Assembly: GCA_902388495.1 (NCBI GenBank)
Contig: CABMPP010000001.1
Location: 276,871-340,870, forward strand
Origin: an uncultured Bacteroides sp.
Lineage (GTDB): Bacteria > Bacteroidota > Bacteroidia > Bacteroidales > Bacteroidaceae
Direction: 5' to 3'
DNA: 64,000 nt
The notes beneath the pieces were generated by a model. That model ran no database searches. It was given only the letters and a program-made list of their open reading frames with translations, and had not been told where the DNA came from. A program made the position numbers and the translations under genes. Below, piece by piece: positions 54,312-63,224 of the stretch; within the stretch, counting starts at the first letter, position 1, and every line of letters starts with the position of its first letter.

Positions 54312-54782
54312 ATGCCGCAGGAGATAGAACGGAAATTCCTCGTGACGGGAGAATATAAGTCACAAGCGTATGCGCAAAGCCGCATTGTGCAAGGCTACAT
54401 CAGCAGTGCACGCGGACGCACCGTGCGCATACGTATCCGTGACGGCAAGGGCTATCTCACCATCAAAGGCGCCTCCAATGCATCGGGCACCAGCCGATAC
54501 GAATGGGAAAAGGAGATCCCCCTGGACGAAGCCCAAGACCTGATGAAACTGTGCGAACCGGGCATCATCGACAAGACCCGCTACCTGGTGCGCAGCGGAC
54601 ACCATACCTTTGAAGTGGACGAGTTCTACGGCGAGAACGAGGGGCTTACCGTGGCCGAAGTGGAACTTGCCTCGGAAGACGAACCGTTCGTGAAACCTGC
54701 CTTCATCGGAAAAGAAGTGACGGGAGACGTCCGCTACTATAACTCGCAGTTGAGGATGCGCCCCTTCACTACATGGGAGTAA
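54312..54782 (+). CDS. CYTH-domain protein (triphosphate tunnel metalloenzyme family)
   Basis: A 156-residue protein of the CYTH/ThTPase-like family. The signature ExExK is present as PQEIERKFLV at the N-terminus, and GRTVRIRIRDGKGYLTIKG, SRYEWEKEIP, KTRYLV and TFEVDEFYGENEGLTVAEVEL are the successive tunnel strands with alternating charged residues. Bacterial members hydrolyse inorganic triphosphate or similar compounds with Mg or Mn; the substrate here is not known. Confidence 0.93.
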   Translation: MPQEIERKFLVTGEYKSQAYAQSRIVQGYISSARGRTVRIRIRDGKGYLTIKGASNASGTSRYEWEKEIPLDEAQDLMKLCEPGIIDKTRYLVRSGHHTFEVDEFYGENEGLTVAEVELASEDEPFVKPAFIGKEVTGDVRYYNSQLRMRPFTTWE

Positions 54783-54813
54783 ACCAATTGTATGCCGTAA
54801 TTGTTAAATCGTA

Positions 54814-56109
54814 ATGGAGAAACTTTACGACTACCTGCCCAGGGAACTGGTTACCTTTATCCTGGTAACAGTCTTCTCCCTACTCATCGGGCTTTCACAG
54901 CGGAAAATCAGCTTGAAGCGCGAAGGGGAAACTACGCTCTTCGGTACCGACCGCACCTTTACCTTCATCGGCATACTGGGCTATCTGCTTTATATCCTCG
55001 ACCCAACGGACTACCGTCTGTTCATGGGTGGAGGCGCAGTGCTGGGCTTGCTGCTGGGCCTGAATTACTACGTCAAGCAGGCACAGTTCCACGTCTTTGG
55101 GGTGACTACCATCATCATTGCACTCATCACTTACTGCATTGCTCCGATTGTTGCCACGCAGCCGTCGTGGTTCTACGTGATGGTGATTGTCACCGTACTG
55201 CTCTTCACCGAGCTGAAGCATACCTTTACCGAACTGGCACAGCGCATGAAGAACGATGAGATGATTACGCTTGCCAAGTTCCTTGCCATCAGCGGCATCA
55301 TCCTTCCGATGCTGCCCAACGAAGATCTTATTCCCGGCATACATCTCACGCCGTACAGCATCTGGCTGGCTACGGTCGTCGTTTCGGGCATTTCCTACCT
55401 CTCTTATCTGCTGAAGCGCTACGTCTTCCGCGAGTCCGGCATACTGGTATCGGGCATCATCGGAGGACTGTACAGCAGCACGGCTACCATCTCCGTACTG
55501 GCACGCAAGAGCCGCAAAGCTTCTGCCCAGGATGCTCCCGAGTACGTGGCTGCCATGCTGCTGGCCGTGAGCATGATGTTTCTCCGCTTCCTGATACTGA
55601 TAGGTATCTTCAGCCGTGAAACCTTACTGGCCATTTATCCTTATCTGCTGATAATGTCGGTTGTCTCGGCAGGCGTGGCATGGTATCTGCATTCCAAACG
55701 GAAACCGGTGGACAATGCAGACCGGGCAGAGGAGGAAGAGGACAGCAGCAATCCGCTGGAATTCAAGGTAGCACTGATTTTTGCCATGCTGTTTGTGGTG
55801 TTCACCATCCTGACGCATTATACGCTGGTGTATGCCGGCACGGGCGGACTGAACTTGCTGTCGTTTGTTTCCGGTTTCAGTGACATCACTCCCTTCATTC
55901 TGAACCTGCTACAAGGCACAAGCAGCGTGGCAGTGCTGGTAATCACGGCTTGCAGCATGCAGGCCATTGTCAGTAATATAGCGGTGAATATGTGTTATGC
56001 GCTGTTCTTCTCCGGTGGCAAGAGTCCGCTGCGTCCGTGGATCATGGGCGGGTTTGGCTGCGTCATTGCAGTGAACGTGTGCCTGTTACTTTTCTTCTAC
56101 TTCCTGTAA
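54814..56109 (+). CDS. MgtC/SapB family membrane protein with DUF4010 domain
   Basis: A 431-residue integral membrane protein. The N-terminal part (LVTFILVTVFSLLIGLSQRKISLKREGETTLFGTDRTFTFIGILGYLLYIL) is MgtC-like with about four helices. The rest fits DUF4010 (GIIGGLYSSTATISVLARKSRKA, about eight more helices). An acidic stretch (DNADRAEEEEDSSN) forms a cytoplasmic loop. Ion or small-molecule transport is suspected. It follows the CYTH gene by 31 bases. Confidence 0.87.
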   Translation: MEKLYDYLPRELVTFILVTVFSLLIGLSQRKISLKREGETTLFGTDRTFTFIGILGYLLYILDPTDYRLFMGGGAVLGLLLGLNYYVKQAQFHVFGVTTIIIALITYCIAPIVATQPSWFYVMVIVTVLLFTELKHTFTELAQRMKNDEMITLAKFLAISGIILPMLPNEDLIPGIHLTPYSIWLATVVVSGISYLSYLLKRYVFRESGILVSGIIGGLYSSTATISVLARKSRKASAQDAPEYVAAMLLAVSMMFLRFLILIGIFSRETLLAIYPYLLIMSVVSAGVAWYLHSKRKPVDNADRAEEEEDSSNPLEFKVALIFAMLFVVFTILTHYTLVYAGTGGLNLLSFVSGFSDITPFILNLLQGTSSVAVLVITACSMQAIVSNIAVNMCYALFFSGGKSPLRPWIMGGFGCVIAVNVCLLLFFYFL

Positions 56110-56258
56110 ATCCGTACTCTTTTTGCTTTTTTAACTCCGAAAGTCTCGTAGATGTGGGAAAAGGGGCTACTTTTGCCGAATTCGTTGTGACAAAAGTCAA
56201 ACGGGAAACGTCTAATACCAAGACAATAAACATGAATAGTCACTAAATAGAAAACCAC

Positions 56259-58790
56259 ATGAAAATTAAATGGACTGTGCTGCTATGCCTGCTGATGATC
56301 TCCGGGCTTGCGGCGGCACAAAACACGGCAAGCTCTTCTTTTCAAGTGAAAGGAATCTTGCTTGACTCACTCACCCAGGAAGGCGAACCCTACGCCACAA
56401 TCAAAATCGTAAAGAAAGAGGCTCCTGCACGGGCCCTGAAGATGATGGTCACGGACATGAAAGGCCAGTTTCAGGAGAAAGTGCCCGGTACGGGGAATTT
56501 TGTAATGACCATCACCTCCGTAGGTCGCAGCCCCATCGTGAAGGATTTCTCCGTAAAGGCCGGTGAAAAGCTGGTGGACTTCGGTACGTTATACATCACA
56601 GATGCCTCCAACGAACTGGGGCAAGTGGAAATTGTAGCCCAGAAACCGCTGGTGAAGGCCGACATCGACAAGATAGAATATAATGTGCAGGACGACCCTG
56701 ACTCCAAATCGAACTCCGTACTCGAAATGCTCCGCAAGGTGCCCCTGGTAACGGTGGACGGAGAAGACAACATCAAGGTGAACGGCAGCAGCAGCTTCAA
56801 GGTGTACGTCAACGGCAAACCCAACAATATGATGAGCAACAATCCGACGGAAGTGTTGAAGAGTATGCCTGCCAACTCCATCAAGCATATCGAGGTAATC
56901 ACCAACCCCGGTCCTAAGTACGACGCCGAAGGTGTGGGCGGTATTCTGAACATCGTCACCGTAGGTGCCGGACTGGAAGGATATACGGCTACCTTCAGCG
57001 GAAATGCCAGCAACCGTGGCTTGGGCGGCGGTGTGTTCGGTACGATCAAGAGCGGCAAGCTGACGGTGAGCGCACGCTATAACTACAGCCACAACAGTCA
57101 GCCCCGCAATTATAATAGCGGCAGCCAGTACGTGACGCCGGAAGCTGCCACCGAGAACTCTTCCAATATAGACTATAAGGGCAGCAGTAAGGGCAGCGGC
57201 GACTTCCAGTCGGGCAGTATGGAGGCCAGTTACGATATAGATACGCTGCGTCTGGTTTCCGTCTCCTTCGGACTTTGGGGCGGCGGCAACAAGAACAACG
57301 GCAGTACCGATTATGTCGCGACCTTCCCGGGCGATATGGCGGCTGGTCCCATCTACACCTACTCGGCACTCAATCACGGCAAGTCTTCCTGGTTCTCCAT
57401 CGACGGCGGTGTCGACTACCAGCGTCTCTTCAAGCTGAAAGGCCGTATGCTGACCTTCTCTTACAAAGTCAATACCCGTCCGCAGACTTCGGACTCTTAT
57501 TCCGATTATGCCGACAAGAAGACGAACTATCCCGACTGGGAGGACTTCCTGCACAGGCTGAAGAACCAGCATAACGACGGCGAGCAGAACACCACGGAGC
57601 ATACCTTCCAGGCGGACTATACCACTCCCATCGGCAAGCTGCATACCATTGAGGCAGGTGCCAAGTACATCTTGCGCAACAACTCTGCCGAGGACGATCG
57701 CTACGACGAAGCCGGCGCGAAATATGAATATAACAAGGAGCAGAGCTCGCACTACAAGCATCTGAACGACATCATCGCCGCATACCTGGGCTACTCGCTG
57801 AGGGTGAAGAAGCTTTCGGGCCGGTTGGGTGTACGCTATGAGCATACCATCCAGGATGTGAAGTACCTGGTGGGCAGAGGCGATGACTTCACCAAGAACT
57901 TTGACGACGTAGTACCTTCCGCTTCCATCGGCTGGAAACTGACGGATATGTCCAACCTGCGTCTGGGCTACAACATGCGTATCTATCGTCCGGGCATCTG
58001 GTCTCTGAATCCGTACCTGAACGACAGCAACCCGTCCTACATCAGCCAGGGTAACTCGAAGTTGGACAGTGAAAAGAATCACTCCCTCAACTTGAGTTAC
58101 AGCAACTTTACGCAGAAGTTCAACATCAACTTCTCGGCACGCTATTCGTTTACGAACAACAGCATCGAGAACATCACGACCCTTGTGACCGATACCGAGA
58201 TAGAAGGTTTGAAGAATCCGACAGGGAAAGAAGTGCTTTACTCCACATACGCCAACATCGGTAAGAACCGTAACTTCGGCATCGACGGATATGCCAACTG
58301 GAACGTCACTTCCGGTACTCGTATCTATGCCAACATGAGCGGTTCGTACTCCTACATAGAAGGTGCCGAAGGCATGCGCAACGACGGCTGGAGCCTCTTC
58401 GTCTACGGCGGTGCACAGCAGACGCTGCCCCACGACTGGCGCGTAGGACTGAACGTCTTCGGGCAGACACCGTGGATTATGTTGCAGGGCAAGGGCAGCA
58501 GTTTCTTCAGCTATGGCGTGAATGTGAACAAGTCGTTCCTGAAGAAGAGACTTACGCTCTCGGCGTATGCCAACAATTTCTTCAAGAAGTATACAAGCCA
58601 GTCCTCTACAACCCAGGGTCCGGGCTTCATCAGAGAGAGCGAATATCGCTACAGTATGCAGCGCTTTGGTGTAAGCGTCAGCTATCGCATCGGTGAGCTG
58701 AGGGCAAGCGTTAAGAAGGCTGCACGTACCATCAACAACGATGATGTGAAGAGCAGCGGCAGCGGAGAAGGAGGCGGCGGAGCCGAATAA
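56259..58790 (+). CDS. Outer-membrane beta-barrel protein with carboxypeptidase-D-like N-terminal domain (TonB-dependent receptor-like)
   Basis: An 843-residue exported protein. A signal peptide (to about residue 20, GLAAAQ) is followed by a regulatory beta domain (about 25-115, FQVKGILLDSLTQEGEPYATIKIVKKE), a plug domain (LVKADIDKIEYNVQDDPDSKSNSVLEMLRKVPLVTVDGEDNIKVNGSSSFKVYVNGKPNNMM ... IEVITNPGPKYDAEGVGGILNIVT) and an OMP_b-brl_3-type barrel. The C-terminus is a Ser/Gly tail without the final aromatic residue usual for barrels. There is no SusD partner. Cargo is unknown; metal or small-ligand uptake is possible. Confidence 0.9.
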   Translation: MKIKWTVLLCLLMISGLAAAQNTASSSFQVKGILLDSLTQEGEPYATIKIVKKEAPARALKMMVTDMKGQFQEKVPGTGNFVMTITSVGRSPIVKDFSVKAGEKLVDFGTLYITDASNELGQVEIVAQKPLVKADIDKIEYNVQDDPDSKSNSVLEMLRKVPLVTVDGEDNIKVNGSSSFKVYVNGKPNNMMSNNPTEVLKSMPANSIKHIEVITNPGPKYDAEGVGGILNIVTVGAGLEGYTATFSGNASNRGLGGGVFGTIKSGKLTVSARYNYSHNSQPRNYNSGSQYVTPEAATENSSNIDYKGSSKGSGDFQSGSMEASYDIDTLRLVSVSFGLWGGGNKNNGSTDYVATFPGDMAAGPIYTYSALNHGKSSWFSIDGGVDYQRLFKLKGRMLTFSYKVNTRPQTSDSYSDYADKKTNYPDWEDFLHRLKNQHNDGEQNTTEHTFQADYTTPIGKLHTIEAGAKYILRNNSAEDDRYDEAGAKYEYNKEQSSHYKHLNDIIAAYLGYSLRVKKLSGRLGVRYEHTIQDVKYLVGRGDDFTKNFDDVVPSASIGWKLTDMSNLRLGYNMRIYRPGIWSLNPYLNDSNPSYISQGNSKLDSEKNHSLNLSYSNFTQKFNINFSARYSFTNNSIENITTLVTDTEIEGLKNPTGKEVLYSTYANIGKNRNFGIDGYANWNVTSGTRIYANMSGSYSYIEGAEGMRNDGWSLFVYGGAQQTLPHDWRVGLNVFGQTPWIMLQGKGSSFFSYGVNVNKSFLKKRLTLSAYANNFFKKYTSQSSTTQGPGFIRESEYRYSMQRFGVSVSYRIGELRASVKKAARTINNDDVKSSGSGEGGGGAE

Positions 58791-58809
58791 AATAAATTCA
58801 TTCTGCTGG

Positions 58810-58853
58810 AAGAGGCTGTAAAAAGGTGGGGAACTGTCTTTTTACAGCCTCTT
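58810..58853 (+). terminator. Terminator after the outer-membrane barrel gene
   Basis: A 16-bp perfect stem (58810-58825/58838-58853) followed by TTCTTATGG; the internal A and T runs could also support reverse termination. Confidence 0.88.
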
Positions 58854-58859
58854 TTCTTA

Positions 58860-59297
58860 TGGGTATGGTTCTGTTTTATAGATGATTTCTTTCTGAATGT
58901 CTTAGCTTTTTTATACATTTGCAGCGTGCTTCAAATAGAAGTACGCTTTTTTGAATTTAGTTTAGTTGTTCCACTGAAAACCGCAACTTTTTAAAGAACA
59001 CATCTAAACTGAAGGGCTAATCGTATGTTTTCGCAACAACGATATGCGCACCTATCAGTTTATATTGTGTTCGGGCTGTTGCGGGCCTCAGTGGACTATA
59101 AACTGCTCTGGGTGCGTTTTATAGTTTATTGAATATGCGAACAGCCATTATTAAACACTACAAAGTACTTATCTCTTCAACTTCTGATTGGTACAAAATT
59201 GCCTTGGTAATACAGAGAGGCAAGTCTTCCACTGTATATATAATAAAACGCAAGATAGAGCTGTGCTCGATGTAAAATCCCCAAACTACTATAAAAC
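58860..59297. other. Gene-free AT-rich stretch
   Basis: No reading frame, RNA gene or insertion sequence is recognised between the terminator at 58810-58853 and the ATG at 59298. An 8-bp stem ACTATAAA/TTTATAGT around 59095-59126 is the only clear structure. The region may hold decayed sequence or the control region of the next gene. Confidence 0.5.
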
Positions 59298-59576
59298 ATG
59301 TATATTATGAAGCAATTACAAAGAAGTGACGTAGAGTTTCTTATCCGTATGTCAGTGGAGCGTGAACGCCAATATTCACTTTATATCAGGTTATTGATAG
59401 CTCTTTTAGTAATTCTTGCTGCCTTTAACATCTGGTCTATATTCGAAGTAAAAAGTCGGTGGACAAAGATTGAAGAGTATGAGAAGCACTATTACGAACA
59501 GTTGTTGGAACTCAGAACGAAATATGACAACCAGGTACCGTGGGAGGTAAAGGATGAGTGGGAGGAGTTGAGGTAA
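59298..59576 (+). CDS. Small single-pass membrane protein of unknown function
   Basis: A 92-residue protein. A basic N-terminal segment (MKQLQRSDVEFLIRMSVERERQYSL) is followed by one membrane helix (YIRLLIALLVILAAFNIWSIFEV) and a charged, probably helical C-terminal part. A second in-frame ATG at 59307 is an equally good start. It is an orphan with no recognised family. A 9-bp repeat array begins 12 bases after its stop. Confidence 0.6.
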   Translation: MYIMKQLQRSDVEFLIRMSVERERQYSLYIRLLIALLVILAAFNIWSIFEVKSRWTKIEEYEKHYYEQLLELRTKYDNQVPWEVKDEWEELR

Positions 59577-59587
59577 TAAGGGAGGAT

Positions 59588-59690
59588 GTCACCAATAACG
59601 TCACCAATGTCACCATTAATGTCACCAATGTCACCAATGGCGGTAATGGCGGTAATTTTGGCGGTGATGGCGGTGATGTTGGCGGTAATA
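59588..59690 (+). repeat. Two adjoining 9-bp repeat arrays
   Basis: About five copies of GTCACCAAT (one with an inserted triplet and small variants) run directly into about six copies of GGCGGTAAT or GGCGGTGAT. Nearly all length changes keep a multiple of three. One frame through them reads VTN repeats then GGN/GGD repeats and stops at about 59716. Another begins at ATG 59586 and reads MSP then MAV repeats. Neither has an adequate ribosome-binding site, so coding is uncertain. Confidence 0.8.
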
Positions 59691-59785
59691 TAATAGAGAT
59701 TTATTGTTTTGCTTAAGTAAAATGATAGTATTTTGCTCGTAAACCTATTATTATGACATGCTGATATAAGAAATATATGGCATTA

Positions 59786-59817
59786 CTTGCGGATAAAACT
59801 GTTTTTGATTACGTTTG
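59786..59817 (+). promoter_or_regulatory. Promoter of the split lipoprotein gene
   Basis: CTTG (59786-59789), a 20-base spacer and TACGTTTG (59810-59817) fit the Bacteroides promoter. The lipoprotein ATG at 59881 lies about 60 bases further on. Confidence 0.6.
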
Positions 59818-59880
59818 TATCGAAGTATTTCTCTAATAACCGTTGCCTTGAACTGGTATACGGTATAAATCTTATATAGT

Positions 59881-61272
59881 ATGAAGAATAAAATCTTGAG
59901 CTATTGCCTGTTTGCTTCGTTCTTATTGTGGGGGCTTTATGCCTGCATGCATGATGAGGGGTATATGAGTGGCAATACATCCCGATTCTTTGATGATTCG
60001 GGGGCGTTGACGGACATTTAACGTTTCGTTTCTTTGTTGAAAGTCAGAAATGATTCGGCGGAATTTGTACCGGAGTTTGTCAATACTTACGGTTATCCGA
60101 TGTGGAAAAGTGCAGCTACATTTTTGAAAGATGACGTCCAGGTCTATTTGGTTCCAGTAAGGAGCCGGAACTCTAACGACGAAATAAAGGCTGTATGGTT
60201 TTTCCTAATGAGTGCGAACCATACTCATTATTTCATCTATACGCGTGAGATGGCAGATGCGGTTACTCGGAAAGTCGGAGATGAAATGGAACAAACTTGG
60301 TTGTTTGACTATTTCACTCAAAAGGCTTTGCATAGACGTCCGGCTAGTGGCTTGTTTTTCGTTGATCGGGTTCCTGAGTCCGATACCCGAACTGTAATTG
60401 TCTGGGTGGGATGTTCGGATGCTTATGCTGGTTATCCAGGCCAAGAGGAATATAAGAGGACACTTTGCGTGGTTACTGATGTTGAATACTATCCCGATCC
60501 TCCGAGACCGGATTATGGCAATCGGGAAGGCCAGAATGGTTCTACTGGAGATTTTGATTATGGTTCGGGTGTTGGAGGTTCTGGAGGAGGTGGAAGTGGT
60601 AATTCTTCCAACAACAATGGTGATAACGGTCAGGATTCCCCATGCAGTAAGGCGCAGAGCCTTTCTAAAGATGCTGCTTTTAGAGCGAAAGTGAATGAAC
60701 TATTTCAGGAAGTACACAATGAACAACCTGGATTTTTGGAAGATGGATGGGCGAAAACAACAACTGGAGATTACATTTATCCCTCTATAAGAGGAGAAAG
60801 CGAAATGAAGTATACCTCTTCTGATTTTGCGGGAAAAAAAATTGTAGAACAATATCATAGTCATCCAAGTACTGGAGCGTGTTATCCGTCTATGCCCGAT
60901 TTAAAATCATTGGCTGCAAGGTACCAAAATGGGAATATAGATGTGAACAACTTTACTTATGGTGTGATAAGTGTTTATGGTTGCTTGAGCATAATAATTA
61001 CTTCGGAAACTGCATTTAGGACATTTGCGAATAAGTTGATGAATGATGATGTGGCATTGAATGATGCTTATCAAACTATGCACAGTTTCCACAGCACTAC
61101 AAGCAATATGTCTGTAGCTAAATTTATAGATTTCTTAAAGTCATCTGTTTCCGGCTTGGATGTGATGTTCAACGAACCGTCCTTTGATAGTAATGGTACT
61201 CCCCGTTTAGGTGACTGGACGGCTAAGAATAGTGATGGTAGCGCCCATCTCTCTGATTATAAATGTAATTAA
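59881..61272 (+). pseudogene. Lipoprotein with JAMM-like C-terminal domain, interrupted by an in-frame TAA
   Basis: The first 46 codons encode a lipoprotein signal (MKNKILSYCLFASFLLWGLYAC) and MHDEGYMSGNTSRFFDDSGALTDI, then TAA at 60019. The same frame stays open to 61272 for about 416 more residues, starting RFVSLLKVRNDSAEF. The long part has a beta-rich N-domain, a Gly/Ser/Asn linker (DYGSGVGGSGGGGSGNSSNN) and a C-terminal domain with EQYHSHPSTGACYPSMPDLK. That segment resembles the JAMM metallopeptidase motif HxH-S-xx-D with one extra residue. One nonsense change explains the split. A separate downstream protein from TTG 60034 would lack export. Confidence 0.72.
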
Positions 61273-61279
61273 TCCAATA

Positions 61280-61813
61280 ATGACGAAGAATATGAACAGA
61301 ATTTATGTACTGCTAATTTTTGCATTCACATGCATCGGGATATACTCCCAAGCGAATTATGATGCTTTTGTAGGGACGTGGATCTATCAAAAGAATGATA
61401 CAGTCTTTAAGATTAGACTTCAAAAAGGTATGGTAAAATATGAAGGAGCAGACTATCGTAGTGCTGTTTTCGGGGGATATTATCTTAGTGTAAAAGGCGT
61501 TGTAAAAGAAGACTATATTAAAGTAATACCGCCCTCTCGGAATTTGGAAACTCCTGCACCATCCAGCAATGTTTATATAGATGCAGTGAGTAATTCTCCT
61601 AATTATCTGGGTTTTACTTTTTATGACCAGCGTAAAAAACATCTTAATGGGAAAGGAATACTGGGTGGAACAATGGATTTAATTGCTCCGGACAAGCTAC
61701 ATTGGAAGCTAAATGAGAAAGATGGATTATGGATTATGCTGGAAGGTACGGATGAAGACAGAACTCCGCGTGGCTTTTCTGTACCCGATAATTGTATTAT
61801 GACTAAAGAGTAA
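61280..61813 (+). CDS. Small exported protein paired with the JAMM-like lipoprotein (DUF6705-like)
   Basis: About 177 residues from ATG 61280 (61292 is also possible). The signal peptide MNRIYVLLIFAFTCIGIYSQA precedes a lipocalin-like or DUF6705-like beta-rich domain (FVGTWIYQKNDTVFKIRLQKGMVKYEGADYRSAVFGGYYLS). It begins 7 bases after the JAMM-like gene. A small exported partner next to a putative effector could be its immunity protein; this is an inference from position. Confidence 0.62.
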   Translation: MTKNMNRIYVLLIFAFTCIGIYSQANYDAFVGTWIYQKNDTVFKIRLQKGMVKYEGADYRSAVFGGYYLSVKGVVKEDYIKVIPPSRNLETPAPSSNVYIDAVSNSPNYLGFTFYDQRKKHLNGKGILGGTMDLIAPDKLHWKLNEKDGLWIMLEGTDEDRTPRGFSVPDNCIMTKE

Positions 61814-61916
61814 AGCTTGCTAACTTTTGAGATAATAGCAAACGAAACTACGGCATGTGCTGTAACATTATTACATTTCCCGTATCTAAAGGGTAAATTT
61901 AATAATCTGTACGGTC

Positions 61917-62750
61917 ATGAAAAGAGTACTTTTAATCTTATCGTTTATCTTTGTTTCAATTCTTACTTTTGCGGGGAACTATCCCTTTTCGGTTGTTAAA
62001 TCAGGAAAAGGGAAGCAGACTGTTATCTTTATTCCAGGTTTTGCATGCTCGGGAGAGGTGTGGAAAGAAACTGTGGCAGAGTTGCAGGACGATTATACCT
62101 GCTATGTTCTGACAATGGCGGGCTTTGCAGGCGTGGCACCCGAAGAAGCACCGTCGTTCGAAGCCTGGAAGTGCGGAATAGCACGGTTTATTGAGGAAGA
62201 GGCGATAAAGAATCCTATACTTGTGGGGCATAGCATGGGAGGTGGACTCGCCCTTGCCCTTGCATCGGACTTTCCGGCGCTTCCCAAGAAACTTGTTATT
62301 GTAGATACCCTGCCTTGCCTGATGGCTTTGACCAATCCGGGTTTTAAGTCTGTTCCCAATGTGGACTGCCGGGACATGATTCAGCGGATCACGTCTATGG
62401 ATGAAGCACAGTTTCTCCGGATGCAAAGAATGAGCGCGGCGAGCCTTACTACCGATTCATCGAAACTGGATGAACTTGTAAGCTGGGGAGTGACGTCCGA
62501 CCGGAAAACCTATGCCACACTGTATTGTGACTTCTCCAATACGGATTTGAGGGAACGGATAAAGAACATCCAAGTACCTTCCTTGATATTGTTGGAAGCT
62601 AATTTCAGGAATATAGAATCTGCCGTCAGGGAGCAGTATAAGGAGTTGCCTGCGGCACAATTGAAGTATGCCGATAAAGGATTGCACTTCGTGATGTTCG
62701 ATGATAAAGAATGGTTTATGAATCGGCTTATTGAATTTATAAAAGAGTGA
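61917..62750 (+). CDS. Exported alpha/beta hydrolase
   Basis: A 277-residue exported enzyme. The signal peptide ends near LTFAGN. VIFIPGFACSGEVWKETVAEL is the HG-type oxyanion loop, and LVGHSMGGGLALALA contains the Ser nucleophile. The late YADKGLHFVMFDDKEWF supplies the catalytic His. The stop is 3 bases before the GTG of the ECF sigma gene, so it is likely co-transcribed with that sigma/anti-sigma-like pair. Substrate unknown. Confidence 0.88.
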   Translation: MKRVLLILSFIFVSILTFAGNYPFSVVKSGKGKQTVIFIPGFACSGEVWKETVAELQDDYTCYVLTMAGFAGVAPEEAPSFEAWKCGIARFIEEEAIKNPILVGHSMGGGLALALASDFPALPKKLVIVDTLPCLMALTNPGFKSVPNVDCRDMIQRITSMDEAQFLRMQRMSAASLTTDSSKLDELVSWGVTSDRKTYATLYCDFSNTDLRERIKNIQVPSLILLEANFRNIESAVREQYKELPAAQLKYADKGLHFVMFDDKEWFMNRLIEFIKE

Positions 62751-62753
62751 GGC

Positions 62754-63224
62754 GTGGAATTTGAACAGATATATAAGGAGTACTGGGGTAAGATTTTCCG
62801 CTTGTGCATGGGCTATGTCAACGACTATGATCTGGCCCAGGATATGGCGCAAGAAACTTTCATCAAGGTCTGGCAACACTTATCGGCTTTCAGGAATGAA
62901 GCGACGGTGGGTACTTGGATATTCCGTATTGCCACGAATCATTGTCTCCGGCAGTTGGAGCGACAGGAGCAGATGCCTCCGGCGGAATTTCCCGTAAACT
63001 TGCCGGAAGAGGAAAGAACCGACATCGAACCTCAGATTCAGTGGCTGTACAAATCTATTGCAGAACTTCCGGAGATAGACCGTATCATCATTTCGCTGGA
63101 ACTGGAAGAGGTCCGGCAGGCTGACATAGCACAGATTGTAGGACTGTCGGAAGGGAACATCCGTGTAAGAATCCATCGGATCAAAGAAGTACTAACAAGA
63201 AAAATGAAGGAATATGAAGAGTGA
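62754..63224 (+). CDS. ECF sigma factor with GTG start
   Basis: A 156-residue sigma-70 family protein. Region 2: MEFEQIYKEYWGKIFRLCMGYVNDYDLAQDMAQETFIKVWQHL. Region 4: IAELPEIDRIIISLELEEVRQADIAQIVGLSEGNIRVRIHRIKEVL. The start is GTG because no ATG precedes region 2. Its end overlaps the next gene by 11 bases, typical of sigma/anti-sigma pairs. Confidence 0.93.
   Translation: MEFEQIYKEYWGKIFRLCMGYVNDYDLAQDMAQETFIKVWQHLSAFRNEATVGTWIFRIATNHCLRQLERQEQMPPAEFPVNLPEEERTDIEPQIQWLYKSIAELPEIDRIIISLELEEVRQADIAQIVGLSEGNIRVRIHRIKEVLTRKMKEYEE

Noticed and set aside
58860-59297. Possible tRNA or small RNA in the gap before 59298
   Set aside because: Only a weak 8-bp stem is visible, with no cloverleaf, promoter or terminator pair.
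59586-59693. Short frame beginning ATG at 59586 reading MSP and MAV repeats
   Set aside because: GGAGG touches the ATG with no spacing, and the sequence is only a translation of the 9-bp repeats.
60034-61272. Annotating the JAMM-like body as an independent gene starting at TTG 60034
   Set aside because: It would lack the export signal, it shares a frame with the lipoprotein leader, and no ribosome-binding site precedes the TTG.
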